From an uncultured Anaerosacchariphilus sp. (GTDB lineage: Bacteria; Bacillota; Clostridia; Lachnospirales; Lachnospiraceae): a stretch of 5,561 nucleotides of DNA. Location of the stretch: contig CAKRTY010000116.1 of assembly GCA_934402125.1 (NCBI GenBank), forward strand, positions 1-5,561. The letters are read 5' to 3'. The position numbers and the translations under genes are program-made. The notes beneath the pieces are model-generated. The model had not been told where the DNA came from. It saw only the letters and a list, made by a program, of their open reading frames with translations, and searched no databases. Shown here piece by piece: positions 1 through 5,561 of the stretch (position 1 is its first letter; every line of letters starts with the position of its first letter).

Positions 1-17
1 AACTGCAACCATATTAA

Positions 18-24
18 AGGGAGG
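18..24 (+). promoter_or_regulatory. Shine-Dalgarno site of mglB
   Basis: AGGGAGG lies 7 bases before the ATG at 32, a near-ideal match to the 16S rRNA anti-Shine-Dalgarno end. It fixes the mglB start and fits strong translation. The promoter of the operon must lie upstream of the window; nothing promoter-like can be judged in the 31 leader bases. Confidence 0.85.
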
Positions 25-31
25 ATTCACT

Positions 32-1204
32 ATGAAAAAGAAACTTTTAGCAGTTGTATTATGCGGCGCTATGGCAGTATCCATGCTGGCAGGCTGCGGC
101 GGCAAGAAGGAGGACACTCCGGCAGCTGACGCTACTGCAGAGGCAGAAGCAGGCGACGTAGCAGACGCTGCAGAGGCAACCGGAGATCTCTCCGATGCTA
201 ACATCGCAGTATTCTATTACACCTACTCTGACACATATATCTCTTCTGTTCGTACCGCACTGGATGCGAAGCTGGACAGCCTTGGAGTAAAGTATCAGAA
301 CTATGACGCAAACAACAACCAGACCACACAGAACGAGCAGATCGATACCGCTCTTGCACAGGGCGCAAACATCCTGATCGTAAACATCGTTACTTCCGGT
401 TCTGTAGACGCTTCCCAGGCAGTTGTTGATAAGGCATCCGCTAAGGGCGTTGACCTGATCTTCTTCAACAGAGCAGTTGAGGATGACGCTACAGCAGGAC
501 AGGTTCTTGGTTCCTATGACAAGTGCGCGTTCGTTGGAACAGACGCTCCGGAAGCAGGACATATGCAGGGCAAGATGATCGGCGATTACCTGGTTGAGAA
601 CTTTGACAAGGTTGACCTGAACGGCGACGGCAAGATTTCCTACGCTATGATGATGGGTCAGCTTGGTAACGCAGAGGCTATTTACCGTACTCAGTTCGCA
701 GTAGAGGACGCTAACGCAGTTCTTAAGGAGGCTGGTAAGCCGGAGCTTGAGTACTTCGACCCGACCAACACAGACAAGTATCAGGTAGACCAGGACGGCG
801 CATGGAGCGCAACCGCTGCAAATAACTACATGACCACGAACCTGTCCCAGTACAACGAGGGTAACGGCAACATGATCGAGCTGGTTATCTGCAACAACGA
901 CGGTATGGCTGAGGGCGTTATCTCTGCACTGAACGATAAGGGATACAACCTGGGAACAGCTGATTCCACTCTGATTCCGGTATTCGGCGTAGACGCTACA
1001 GACGCAGCAAAGCAGCTCATCAGCGACGGCAAAATGGTTGGTACCATCAAGCAGGACGCAGAGGGTATGGCAGACTGTATCTCCATCATGGCTCAGAACG
1101 CAGCTAAGGGCGCAGCTCTGACAGATGGAACTGACAGCTACAATGCAGACGCAGAGATCAGCAACAAGATTTACGTTCCGTACGCACCGTACACAGGAGA
1201 GTAA
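32..1204 (+). CDS. mglB: galactose/glucose-type ABC transporter substrate-binding lipoprotein MglB
   Basis: Binds a hexose (galactose, glucose or methyl-galactoside in characterised members) outside the membrane and delivers it to MglA/MglC. Residues 1-22 form a lipoprotein signal with basic MKKK, a hydrophobic core and the lipobox LAGC, so Cys22 should be lipidated. An Ala/Asp/Glu-rich tether of about 34 residues follows, then a periplasmic-binding-protein type I fold. By eye the fold aligns along its length with E. coli MglB. It keeps the calcium loop (D195, N197, D199, with E283 as the distant ligand) and the sugar contacts D67, N118, R219, W258, N289 and D321. Several pocket positions differ: N213 replaces His152, E215 replaces Asp154 and Q341 replaces Asn256 (E. 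coli mature numbering). At 390 residues it is longer than E. coli MglB (332), mainly through the tether and small insertions. About 25 of 27 Asn codons are AAC, a sign of high expression. The family is certain; the exact sugar is not. Confidence 0.93.
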   Translation: MKKKLLAVVLCGAMAVSMLAGCGGKKEDTPAADATAEAEAGDVADAAEATGDLSDANIAVFYYTYSDTYISSVRTALDAKLDSLGVKYQNYDANNNQTTQNEQIDTALAQGANILIVNIVTSGSVDASQAVVDKASAKGVDLIFFNRAVEDDATAGQVLGSYDKCAFVGTDAPEAGHMQGKMIGDYLVENFDKVDLNGDGKISYAMMMGQLGNAEAIYRTQFAVEDANAVLKEAGKPELEYFDPTNTDKYQVDQDGAWSATAANNYMTTNLSQYNEGNGNMIELVICNNDGMAEGVISALNDKGYNLGTADSTLIPVFGVDATDAAKQLISDGKMVGTIKQDAEGMADCISIMAQNAAKGAALTDGTDSYNADAEISNKIYVPYAPYTGE

Positions 1205-1246
1205 ATCACAGGAAACGATTTAAAAAGATAGCAAAGTAAGGATACA

Positions 1247-1279
1247 ACAAAGGCGGCCGTAAGTTACGTCCGCCTTTGT
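1247..1279 (+). terminator. intercistronic hairpin between mglB and mglA (leaky terminator or mRNA stabiliser)
   Basis: A perfect 10-base-pair inverted repeat (ACAAAGGCGG at 1247-1256, CCGCCTTTGT at 1270-1279) is extended inside by CGTA/TACG (1258-1261 with 1265-1268) across one C-T mismatch. The right arm runs into TTTGTGT rather than a clean T-run. It could act as a weak terminator or as a barrier to 3' exonuclease decay of mglB mRNA. Either would give more binding protein than transporter, a common arrangement in sugar ABC operons. The structure is seen directly; the role is inferred. Confidence 0.6.
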
Positions 1280-1290
1280 GTCAACGAGAT

Positions 1291-1296
1291 GGGAGG
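1291..1296 (+). promoter_or_regulatory. Shine-Dalgarno site of mglA, decides the start
   Basis: GGGAGG lies 6 bases before the ATG at 1303. The open frame extends back to a TTG at 1276, but that codon lies inside the right arm of the hairpin and has no ribosome site. Starting there would also place this Shine-Dalgarno motif inside the coding region. ATG 1303 (MEHDV...) is therefore the preferred start. Confidence 0.88.
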
Positions 1297-1302
1297 AAGA
1301 GT

Positions 1303-2802
1303 ATGGAGCATGATGTTCTCTTACAAATGACAGACATCTGTAAAGAATTCCCCGGTGTCAAGGCGCTGGATCATGTTTCTTTGACAGTGAAGAGGGGAAC
1401 CGTCCACGCGCTGATGGGAGAAAACGGCGCAGGAAAATCCACCCTGATGAAATGCTTGTTTGGTATGTATGCCAAGAATAGCGGACAGATTTTTCTGGAA
1501 GGCAAAGAAATCAATTTCAAAAATTCGAAGGAAGCACTGGAAAACGGTGTGGCAATGGTGCATCAGGAGCTGAATCAGGCACTGAAGCGTAATGTAATGG
1601 ACAACCTGTGGCTGGGACGTTATCCCAAGATTGCAGGCGTCATGGTAAATGAGAAAAAAATATACGATGATACGAAGGCTGTTTTTAAGGAACTGGGCAT
1701 CGACGTAGATCCGAAGCGGATTATGAGTACCATGCCGGTATCCCAGAGACAGATGGTGGAGATCGCGAAAGCCGTTTCCTATAATTCCAAGGTCATCGTA
1801 TTTGACGAGCCTACTTCTTCACTGACAGAGCAGGAAGTAGAGCATTTATTCGAGATTATAAATATGCTGCGTGACAGAGGCTGCGGCATTATCTATATTT
1901 CCCATAAGATGGCAGAGATTTTACGGATTTCTGATGAAGTTACCATCATGCGGGATGGTCAGTATGTGGCAACCCGTCCGTCAAGTGAGCTGACTACCGA
2001 TGAGATTATCCGTCTGATGGTAGGCCGTGAGCTGACCAATCAGTTTCCGCCGAAGACCAATACGCCGGGTGAGATTGCGCTGGAGGTAGAACACCTGACC
2101 GCGCAGTATTCCCTGCTGAAGGATGTATCTTTCAATGTAAGAAAGGGAGAGATCGTAGGTCTGGCAGGTCTGGACGGCAGCGGAAGAACAGAGACCCTGG
2201 AGAATATCTTCGGTATCGCCACCCGTCATTCCGGAACCATCAGGCTTCACGGAAAAGAAATGAAGAACCGCAATGCCCGGGAGTCCATCCGCAACGGATT
2301 TGCCCTGCTGACAGAGGAACGGCGTGCTACCGGTATCTTCGGTATTCTGAATATCCGGGAGAATACCGTTATTTCCAGCTTAAAGAAGCATTTGCGTATG
2401 GGCTTCTGGCTGGACGAAAAGTCCATGAAAAAGGATACCCAGTGGTCTATTGACGCCATGCATACGAAGACCCCGACCCAGGAGACGAAGATTCGTTCCC
2501 TGTCCGGTGGAAATCAGCAGAAGGTTATTCTGGGACGCTGGCTTCTGACCGAGCCGGAAGTACTGCTTCTGGACGAGCCTACCCGAGGAATTGACGTAGG
2601 AGCGAAGTACGAGATCTACCAGCTTATCATTGACCTGGCCAATAAGGGCAAATGTGTCATTGTGGTATCTTCTGAGATGCCGGAGCTTCTTGGTATCTGT
2701 GACCGGATTCTGGTTATGTCCGGCGGACGGCTGGCAGGCGAAGTAAATGCAAGTGAGACGACGCAGGAAGAGATTATGACTCATGCTGCGAAATACGTAT
2801 AA
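1303..2802 (+). CDS. mglA: galactose/methyl-galactoside import ATP-binding protein MglA (double ATPase)
   Basis: Cytoplasmic ATPase that drives sugar uptake through MglC; 499 residues from ATG 1303, against 506 in E. coli. Two ABC domains are fused. Domain 1 has Walker A G39-T47 (GENGAGKST), a degenerate signature VSQRQ at 146-150, Walker B with DEP at 168-170, and switch His201. Domain 2 has a degenerate Walker A around 286-297 ([12 protein letters not shown], no Lys), a canonical signature LSGGNQQ at 400-406, Walker B with DEP at 424-426, and SSEM in place of the switch His. This asymmetry is normal for the MglA/RbsA family and leaves one competent ATP site. The motif [10 protein letters not shown] and the stretch [20 protein letters not shown] closely resemble E. 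coli MglA, which favours MglA over RbsA or XylG. The gene starts 98 bases after mglB and ends 15 bases before mglC. Codon use is much less biased than in mglB (about 18 of 23 Asn codons are AAT). Confidence 0.95.
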   Translation: MEHDVLLQMTDICKEFPGVKALDHVSLTVKRGTVHALMGENGAGKSTLMKCLFGMYAKNSGQIFLEGKEINFKNSKEALENGVAMVHQELNQALKRNVMDNLWLGRYPKIAGVMVNEKKIYDDTKAVFKELGIDVDPKRIMSTMPVSQRQMVEIAKAVSYNSKVIVFDEPTSSLTEQEVEHLFEIINMLRDRGCGIIYISHKMAEILRISDEVTIMRDGQYVATRPSSELTTDEIIRLMVGRELTNQFPPKTNTPGEIALEVEHLTAQYSLLKDVSFNVRKGEIVGLAGLDGSGRTETLENIFGIATRHSGTIRLHGKEMKNRNARESIRNGFALLTEERRATGIFGILNIRENTVISSLKKHLRMGFWLDEKSMKKDTQWSIDAMHTKTPTQETKIRSLSGGNQQKVILGRWLLTEPEVLLLDEPTRGIDVGAKYEIYQLIIDLANKGKCVIVVSSEMPELLGICDRILVMSGGRLAGEVNASETTQEEIMTHAAKYV

Positions 2803-2817
2803 AGGGGGCGGCGCGAT

Positions 2818-3900
2818 ATGAACATTTTTTCTAATATGAAATCCAACTGGAACGCAAAGATTTCCGGTTATCAGGCATTGGACAGCAAGGATAAGAAAAC
2901 CTTCTGGAAAGAGGCACTGATCAACAACGCCATGTATATTCTGATTCTTGTGGCGATTATTTACACACAGGCGAAGAACAGCTATTTCCTGAAGCCAGAT
3001 TCTATCGTCAATATTATTTCACTTTCCGCGGCAAATATTCCGATTGCCTGCGGTATTGCAGGTTGTATCGTACTGACTGGTACAGACCTTTCTGCCGGAC
3101 GAGTAGTAGGTCTGACCGCATGTATTTCCGCATCTCTGCTGCAGTCTGTAACCTATGCTACAAAAATGTTCCCGGATCTTCCGGTTATGCCGATCTGGCT
3201 GGTTATCCTGATTGCCATCGCAGTGGGCGGTCTGGTAGGCTGGGTCAATGGTTTCTTCGTGGCGAAGTTCTCTCTGCATCCGTTTATCGTAACACTGGCA
3301 ACACAGCTGATCGTATACGGCTGCCTGCTGATGTACATTATGATCAACGGCAACAATGGTCAGCCGCTTTCCGGACTTGACCAGTCCTTCAAGGATTTTG
3401 TAACCGGAAGCCATCTGTCTGTAGCAGGCGTTCCGATTCCGAATTACGTATTCTACGCAATTATAGTTGTTATTTTCATGTGGTTCATGTGGAATAAGAC
3501 AACCTTCGGTAAGAATATGTTCGCGGTAGGTTCCAGCCCGGAGGCTGCTAATGTATCCGGTGTAAATGTTATGAAGACTACCATTCTGGTACATACCCTG
3601 GCAGGTTGTATGTATGGTATTACCGGATTCATTGAGTCCGCCCGTATCGGTTCTAACCAGGCAGGTACCGGTCTGAACTACGAGTGTGACGCAATTGCGG
3701 CCTGCGTTATCGGCGGCGTTTCCTTTGTTGGTGGTACCGGTAAGATCAGCGGCGTAGTAATGGGAGTATTCCTGCTTCGTATTATCTTCGTAGCGCTGCA
3801 GTTCCTTTCCATCAACCAGAACCTGCAGTACATCATCAAGGGTATGATTATCCTGATTGCCTGCTCCATCGATATGAGAAAGTATCTGGTACGTAAGTAA
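2818..3900 (+). CDS. mglC: galactose/methyl-galactoside ABC transporter permease MglC
   Basis: Integral membrane subunit forming the sugar channel as a dimer with MglA; BPD_transp_2 (RbsC/AraH/XylH/MglC) family. It has many hydrophobic segments, the first near residues 33-50. Strong landmarks shared with E. coli MglC are TGTDLSAGR at 87-95, the cytoplasmic coupling loop GKNMFAVGSSPEAANVSGVN (231-250) and AIAACVIGGVSFVGG (292-306). The C-terminal part, QYIIKGMIILIA, also matches the family. At 360 residues it is about 24 longer than E. coli MglC (336), largely from a polar, Lys-rich N-terminal leader of about 30 residues before the first membrane segment. The start ATG at 2818 is backed by AGGGGG at 2803-2808, 9 bases upstream, so the leader is probably real. 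The 15-base gap after mglA indicates co-transcription. Confidence 0.95.
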   Translation: MNIFSNMKSNWNAKISGYQALDSKDKKTFWKEALINNAMYILILVAIIYTQAKNSYFLKPDSIVNIISLSAANIPIACGIAGCIVLTGTDLSAGRVVGLTACISASLLQSVTYATKMFPDLPVMPIWLVILIAIAVGGLVGWVNGFFVAKFSLHPFIVTLATQLIVYGCLLMYIMINGNNGQPLSGLDQSFKDFVTGSHLSVAGVPIPNYVFYAIIVVIFMWFMWNKTTFGKNMFAVGSSPEAANVSGVNVMKTTILVHTLAGCMYGITGFIESARIGSNQAGTGLNYECDAIAACVIGGVSFVGGTGKISGVVMGVFLLRIIFVALQFLSINQNLQYIIKGMIILIACSIDMRKYLVRK

Positions 3901-3913
3901 TCCATTTTCAGAA

Positions 3914-3918
3914 AAGGA
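3914..3918 (+). promoter_or_regulatory. poorly placed Shine-Dalgarno-like motif before the repeat-protein gene
   Basis: AAGGA is the only purine-rich ribosome-site candidate before the ATG at 3935, and it lies 16 bases away, well beyond the usual 5-10. An in-frame TGA at 3923-3925 rules out a longer protein. Either translation is weak or it depends on ribosomes arriving from mglC. Confidence 0.4.
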
Positions 3919-3934
3919 CAACTGACAGAAATCT

Positions 3935-4516
3935 ATGGCAGAAGATAAGAAATGGTTCGGAAGGGGCATCTACGGAAGCAAGGATGTCCCCATCCGTATT
4001 TTAGACGGATTTATTATAGGCGCGATTTGTTTCGTGGTGATTCTGGTGTTCTGGTTTGCCACCCATGGGGGTTACAATGTGACCTTTGATACGGAGGGCG
4101 GATCGGAGATCGCCGCCCAGCGTCTGAAGCATGGGGAGCTGGCAAAGGAGCCGGAGATACCTTTGAAGCCCGGCTATACCTTCTGTGGCTGGATTACCTC
4201 AGAGGATGAAAGCCTGGCGAAAGAATGGGATTTTTCCGAGGACAGAGTGGAAAATGATCAGACTCTCTATGCGGTCTGGACGCCGGCAGAGGTGACGGTG
4301 AAGTTCGATTTGGACGGAGGAAAGGCAGACGGTGAGGCTTTTATACCGGATAAAACGGTGACCTACGGCGAGGCCTACGGGGAGCTCCCGGTTCCGGAAA
4401 AGGAAGGCTTTCTTTTTGACGGCTGGATATACAGCGGAGCCGTGATCAAAGCGGATACGACGGTGACGATGACCGGAGAGCATGTGCTGACAGCCCGGTG
4501 GATTCCGGCAGAGTGA
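3935..4516 (+). CDS. single-pass membrane protein with two outside InlB B-type (Flg_new) repeats, function unknown
   Basis: A 193-residue protein of unknown role. A basic N-terminal segment (K5, K6, R10, K16, R21) predicted to be cytoplasmic is followed by one membrane helix at about 22-43. The rest is predicted to be outside the cell and consists of two repeats. Repeat 1 (about 47-117) runs from YNVTFDTEGG through GYTFCGW to LYAVWTP. Repeat 2 (about 120-191) runs from VTVKFDLDGG through GFLFDGW to LTARWIP. This F-D-x-x-GG / G-[YF]-x-F-x-GW / A-x-W-x-P pattern is the Listeria-Bacteroides repeat (Flg_new, InlB B-repeat), a small beta-rich module of surface proteins. There is no LPXTG motif or signal-peptidase site, so the helix should be the anchor. 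It lies 34 bases after mglC and 22 bases before the next gene, ahead of the first good terminator, so it is probably transcribed with mgl. A role in sugar capture or envelope anchoring is speculation. Confidence 0.82.
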   Translation: MAEDKKWFGRGIYGSKDVPIRILDGFIIGAICFVVILVFWFATHGGYNVTFDTEGGSEIAAQRLKHGELAKEPEIPLKPGYTFCGWITSEDESLAKEWDFSEDRVENDQTLYAVWTPAEVTVKFDLDGGKADGEAFIPDKTVTYGEAYGELPVPEKEGFLFDGWIYSGAVIKADTTVTMTGEHVLTARWIPAE

Positions 4517-4538
4517 GACTTGGATAAGGAGAAAGAGA

Positions 4539-4811
4539 ATGAATCGTGACAAAGCGAGAATAGCGGTCTATGCGCTAGGCGGCCTGTATCTTTTATATCT
4601 GGCATGGCAGATGTTTCAGGGACTGCCCACGGCAGGTTCTGAAAAACCATTGATGATTGTGTTTCTTATCTTTTTTGTCGTGATAGGAGCGGCCATGGTT
4701 GGCTGGGGGCTTTATACCAGCTGGAAGGCAGCCAGCGGACGAAGTGCCGGAGCCAAAGAAGCAAAACAGAGCAACGAAGAGTCGGAAGAAGCTTCTGATG
4801 AAGTAAAATAA
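4539..4811 (+). CDS. small two-helix membrane protein with charged tail, function unknown
   Basis: A 90-residue protein I do not recognise. Short basic N-terminus (R3, K5, R7), membrane helix 1 at about 8-26, an outside loop with a Pro and a Gly (about 27-37), helix 2 at about 38-60, then a hydrophilic tail (61-90) rich in Lys, Glu, Ser and Ala. The positive-inside rule places both ends in the cytoplasm. The start is well supported: TAAGGAG at 4525-4531, 7 bases before the ATG. It is the last gene before the terminator and follows the repeat-protein gene by 22 bases, so it is probably the distal gene of the mgl transcription unit. No catalytic motif is visible. It could be a small accessory or scaffold protein; the family is unassigned. 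Confidence 0.75.
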   Translation: MNRDKARIAVYALGGLYLLYLAWQMFQGLPTAGSEKPLMIVFLIFFVVIGAAMVGWGLYTSWKAASGRSAGAKEAKQSNEESEEASDEVK

Positions 4812-4827
4812 AATTGTAAAAGAATGG

Positions 4828-4865
4828 AAAAGAGCCTTCTGTAAATGATACAGGGGCTCTTTTTT
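4828..4865 (+). terminator. intrinsic terminator closing the mgl transcription unit
   Basis: AAAAGAGCC (4828-4836) pairs with GGCTCTTTT (4855-4863). The inner stem CTGT/ACAG (4839-4842 with 4850-4853) closes a 7-base loop, with one bulged T and a T-G wobble between the two stems. It ends in a run of six T (4860-4865). It sits 16 bases after the stop codon of the small membrane protein, which marks the operon end. Confidence 0.88.
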
Positions 4866-4867
4866 AC

Positions 4868-4896
4868 TGGAAATTTTACCATACATCAAGTATACT
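4868..4896 (+). promoter_or_regulatory. candidate sigma-A promoter of the aldo/keto reductase gene
   Basis: TGGAAA (4868-4873, four of six to TTGACA) and TATACT (4891-4896, five of six to TATAAT) are separated by exactly 17 bases. They lie directly after the terminator and about 40 bases before the reductase start. The position makes it credible; the -35 match is modest. The -10 box is part of the 8-base palindrome AGTATACT (4889-4896). Confidence 0.55.
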
Positions 4897-4921
4897 GGAT
4901 AGCAGAACAGGAAAGTGAATG

Positions 4922-4928
4922 AAAGGGG
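4922..4928 (+). promoter_or_regulatory. Shine-Dalgarno site of the aldo/keto reductase, decides the start
   Basis: AAAGGGG is 8 bases before the ATG at 4937. A second in-frame ATG at 4919 has a weaker AGGA at 4909-4912. If transcription starts about 7 bases after the -10 box, near 4903, that motif would sit at the extreme 5' end, so 4937 is preferred. Confidence 0.75.
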
Positions 4929-4936
4929 AATTATCC

Positions 4937-5561
4937 ATGTATCAGGCAAGTGAATCAAGATATGAAACCATTCCGTATCATCGCTGTGGGGACAGCGGTC
5001 TTTTGCTTCCGGCTGTATCCTTAGGCTTCTGGCACAATTTTGGAGATACAGCCTCTTATGAAAATATGAAAAAGCTCTGTTTTACCGCCTTTGACCACGG
5101 TATCACCCATTTTGACCTGGCCAATAATTACGGCCCGGAGCCGGGGAGCGCAGAGAAGAATCTGGGTCTGATTCTGCGGGACGAGCTTTCGGCTTATCGG
5201 GACGAGCTGATCATCAGTACGAAAGCCGGTTACGATATGTGGCCGGGACCTTACGGAAACTGGGGAAGCCGGAAATATTTGATTGCGAGCCTGGATCAGA
5301 GCCTGAAGCGGCTTGGACTGGAATACGTGGATATCTTCTACCATCACCGGATGGATCCGGAGACGCCGTTGGAGGAGACCATGGAGGCCCTGGCTCAGAT
5401 TGTACGGAGCGGGAAAGCCCTCTATGTGGGTCTGTCCAATTATAATGGGGAAAAGCTAGCCCAGGCAGAGGCGATTTTAAAGGAGCTGCACTGTCCGTTT
5501 ATCATCAATCAGAACCGTTATTCGATCTTTGATCGGACGATAGAACAAAATGGTCTGAAGG
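4937..5561 (+). CDS. gpr: aldo/keto reductase, YghZ/Gpr-type (L-glyceraldehyde 3-phosphate reductase-like), 3' end outside window
   Basis: NADPH-dependent cytosolic reductase of the AKR superfamily. The first 208 residues are present, about 60 percent of the E. coli YghZ length (346), and the frame is open to the window edge. The catalytic tetrad is complete: D60, Y65, K96 and H137. Diagnostic stretches shared with E. coli YghZ are SLGxWHNFG near 28-36, GITHFDLANNYGP at 55-67, ISTKAGYDMWPGPYG at 93-107, SRKYL at 111-115 and SLDQSLKRLGLEYVDIFY at 118-135. Known YghZ-type enzymes reduce L-glyceraldehyde 3-phosphate and methylglyoxal, so a role in clearing reactive triose by-products of sugar breakdown is plausible. 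The C-terminal cofactor-binding loop is not in view. The gene has its own promoter candidate and follows a terminator, so it is probably not part of the mgl operon. The family is sure; the physiological substrate is inferred. Confidence 0.9.
   Translation, partial: MYQASESRYETIPYHRCGDSGLLLPAVSLGFWHNFGDTASYENMKKLCFTAFDHGITHFDLANNYGPEPGSAEKNLGLILRDELSAYRDELIISTKAGYDMWPGPYGNWGSRKYLIASLDQSLKRLGLEYVDIFYHHRMDPETPLEETMEALAQIVRSGKALYVGLSNYNGEKLAQAEAILKELHCPFIINQNRYSIFDRTIEQNGLK

Noticed and set aside
59..562. Cys/Val-rich open frame on the - strand opposite mglB (167 codons)
   Set aside because: It is antisense to a certain gene. The Cys/Val/Leu-rich composition is the complement of the biased GCA/AAC/GAC codons of mglB, with no independent support.
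1210..1223. Catabolite-response-element-like sequence after mglB (AGGAAACGATTTAA)
   Set aside because: It matches only about 8 of 11 defined positions of the CcpA cre consensus, is not a good palindrome, and sits at the end of a gene away from any visible promoter.
1276..1302. Extended mglA start at TTG 1276
   Set aside because: It lies within the hairpin right arm, has no ribosome site, and would put the strong GGGAGG site inside the coding region. ATG 1303 also gives the usual family N-terminus.
1738..2328. Degenerate signature in ATPase domain 1 and missing Walker A lysine in domain 2 of MglA
   Set aside because: They look like decay at first, but this asymmetry is normal for fused MglA/RbsA-type sugar ATPases.
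3063..3380. Second + strand open frame inside mglC (105 codons)
   Set aside because: It overlaps mglC out of frame, has no ribosome site, and its Arg/Ser/Asp-rich translation has no recognisable feature.
3019..3969. Long open frame on the - strand opposite mglC (316 codons)
   Set aside because: It lies almost entirely antisense to a clearly conserved permease. Its translation shows no domain, signal or membrane pattern and is rich in Cys, Asn, Gln and Tyr, as expected from a reverse-frame shadow.
5239..5445. 68-codon + strand frame inside the aldo/keto reductase
   Set aside because: It is out of frame within a conserved enzyme gene whose catalytic residues are all in the other frame.

Overview
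The window looks like a piece of a Gram-positive Clostridia genome, most likely a Lachnospiraceae-type gut bacterium. The evidence is indirect: strong AGGAGG-type ribosome binding sites, a lipoprotein-anchored sugar-binding protein (expected in a single-membrane cell), mixed-GC codon use, and a protein with InlB/Listeria-Bacteroides-type repeats. No RNA gene or mobile element marks the species.

Positions 1-3900 hold a complete sugar ABC importer of the galactose/methyl-galactoside (Mgl) type in the order mglB (binding lipoprotein), mglA (double ATPase) and mglC (membrane channel). A hairpin lies in the 98-base gap between mglB and mglA. It probably trims or stabilises the message so that more binding protein is made than transporter. 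mglB also has a much stronger codon bias than mglA, in line with very high expression.

Positions 3935-4811 hold two small membrane-protein genes on the same strand with short gaps. The first is a single-pass protein with two predicted outside Flg_new/InlB B-type repeats. The second is a 90-residue protein with two membrane segments and a charged tail. A good intrinsic terminator at 4828-4865 follows them, so the likely transcription unit is mglB-mglA-mglC-repeat protein-small membrane protein. The two extra genes have no known role in the Mgl system and are the least explained part of the window.

After the terminator, a plausible promoter (4868-4896) and ribosome binding site lead into an aldo/keto reductase of the YghZ/Gpr type. 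It runs off the window end at 5561. It appears to be a separate transcription unit. All genes are on the + strand and no stretch over 300 bases lacks a gene.
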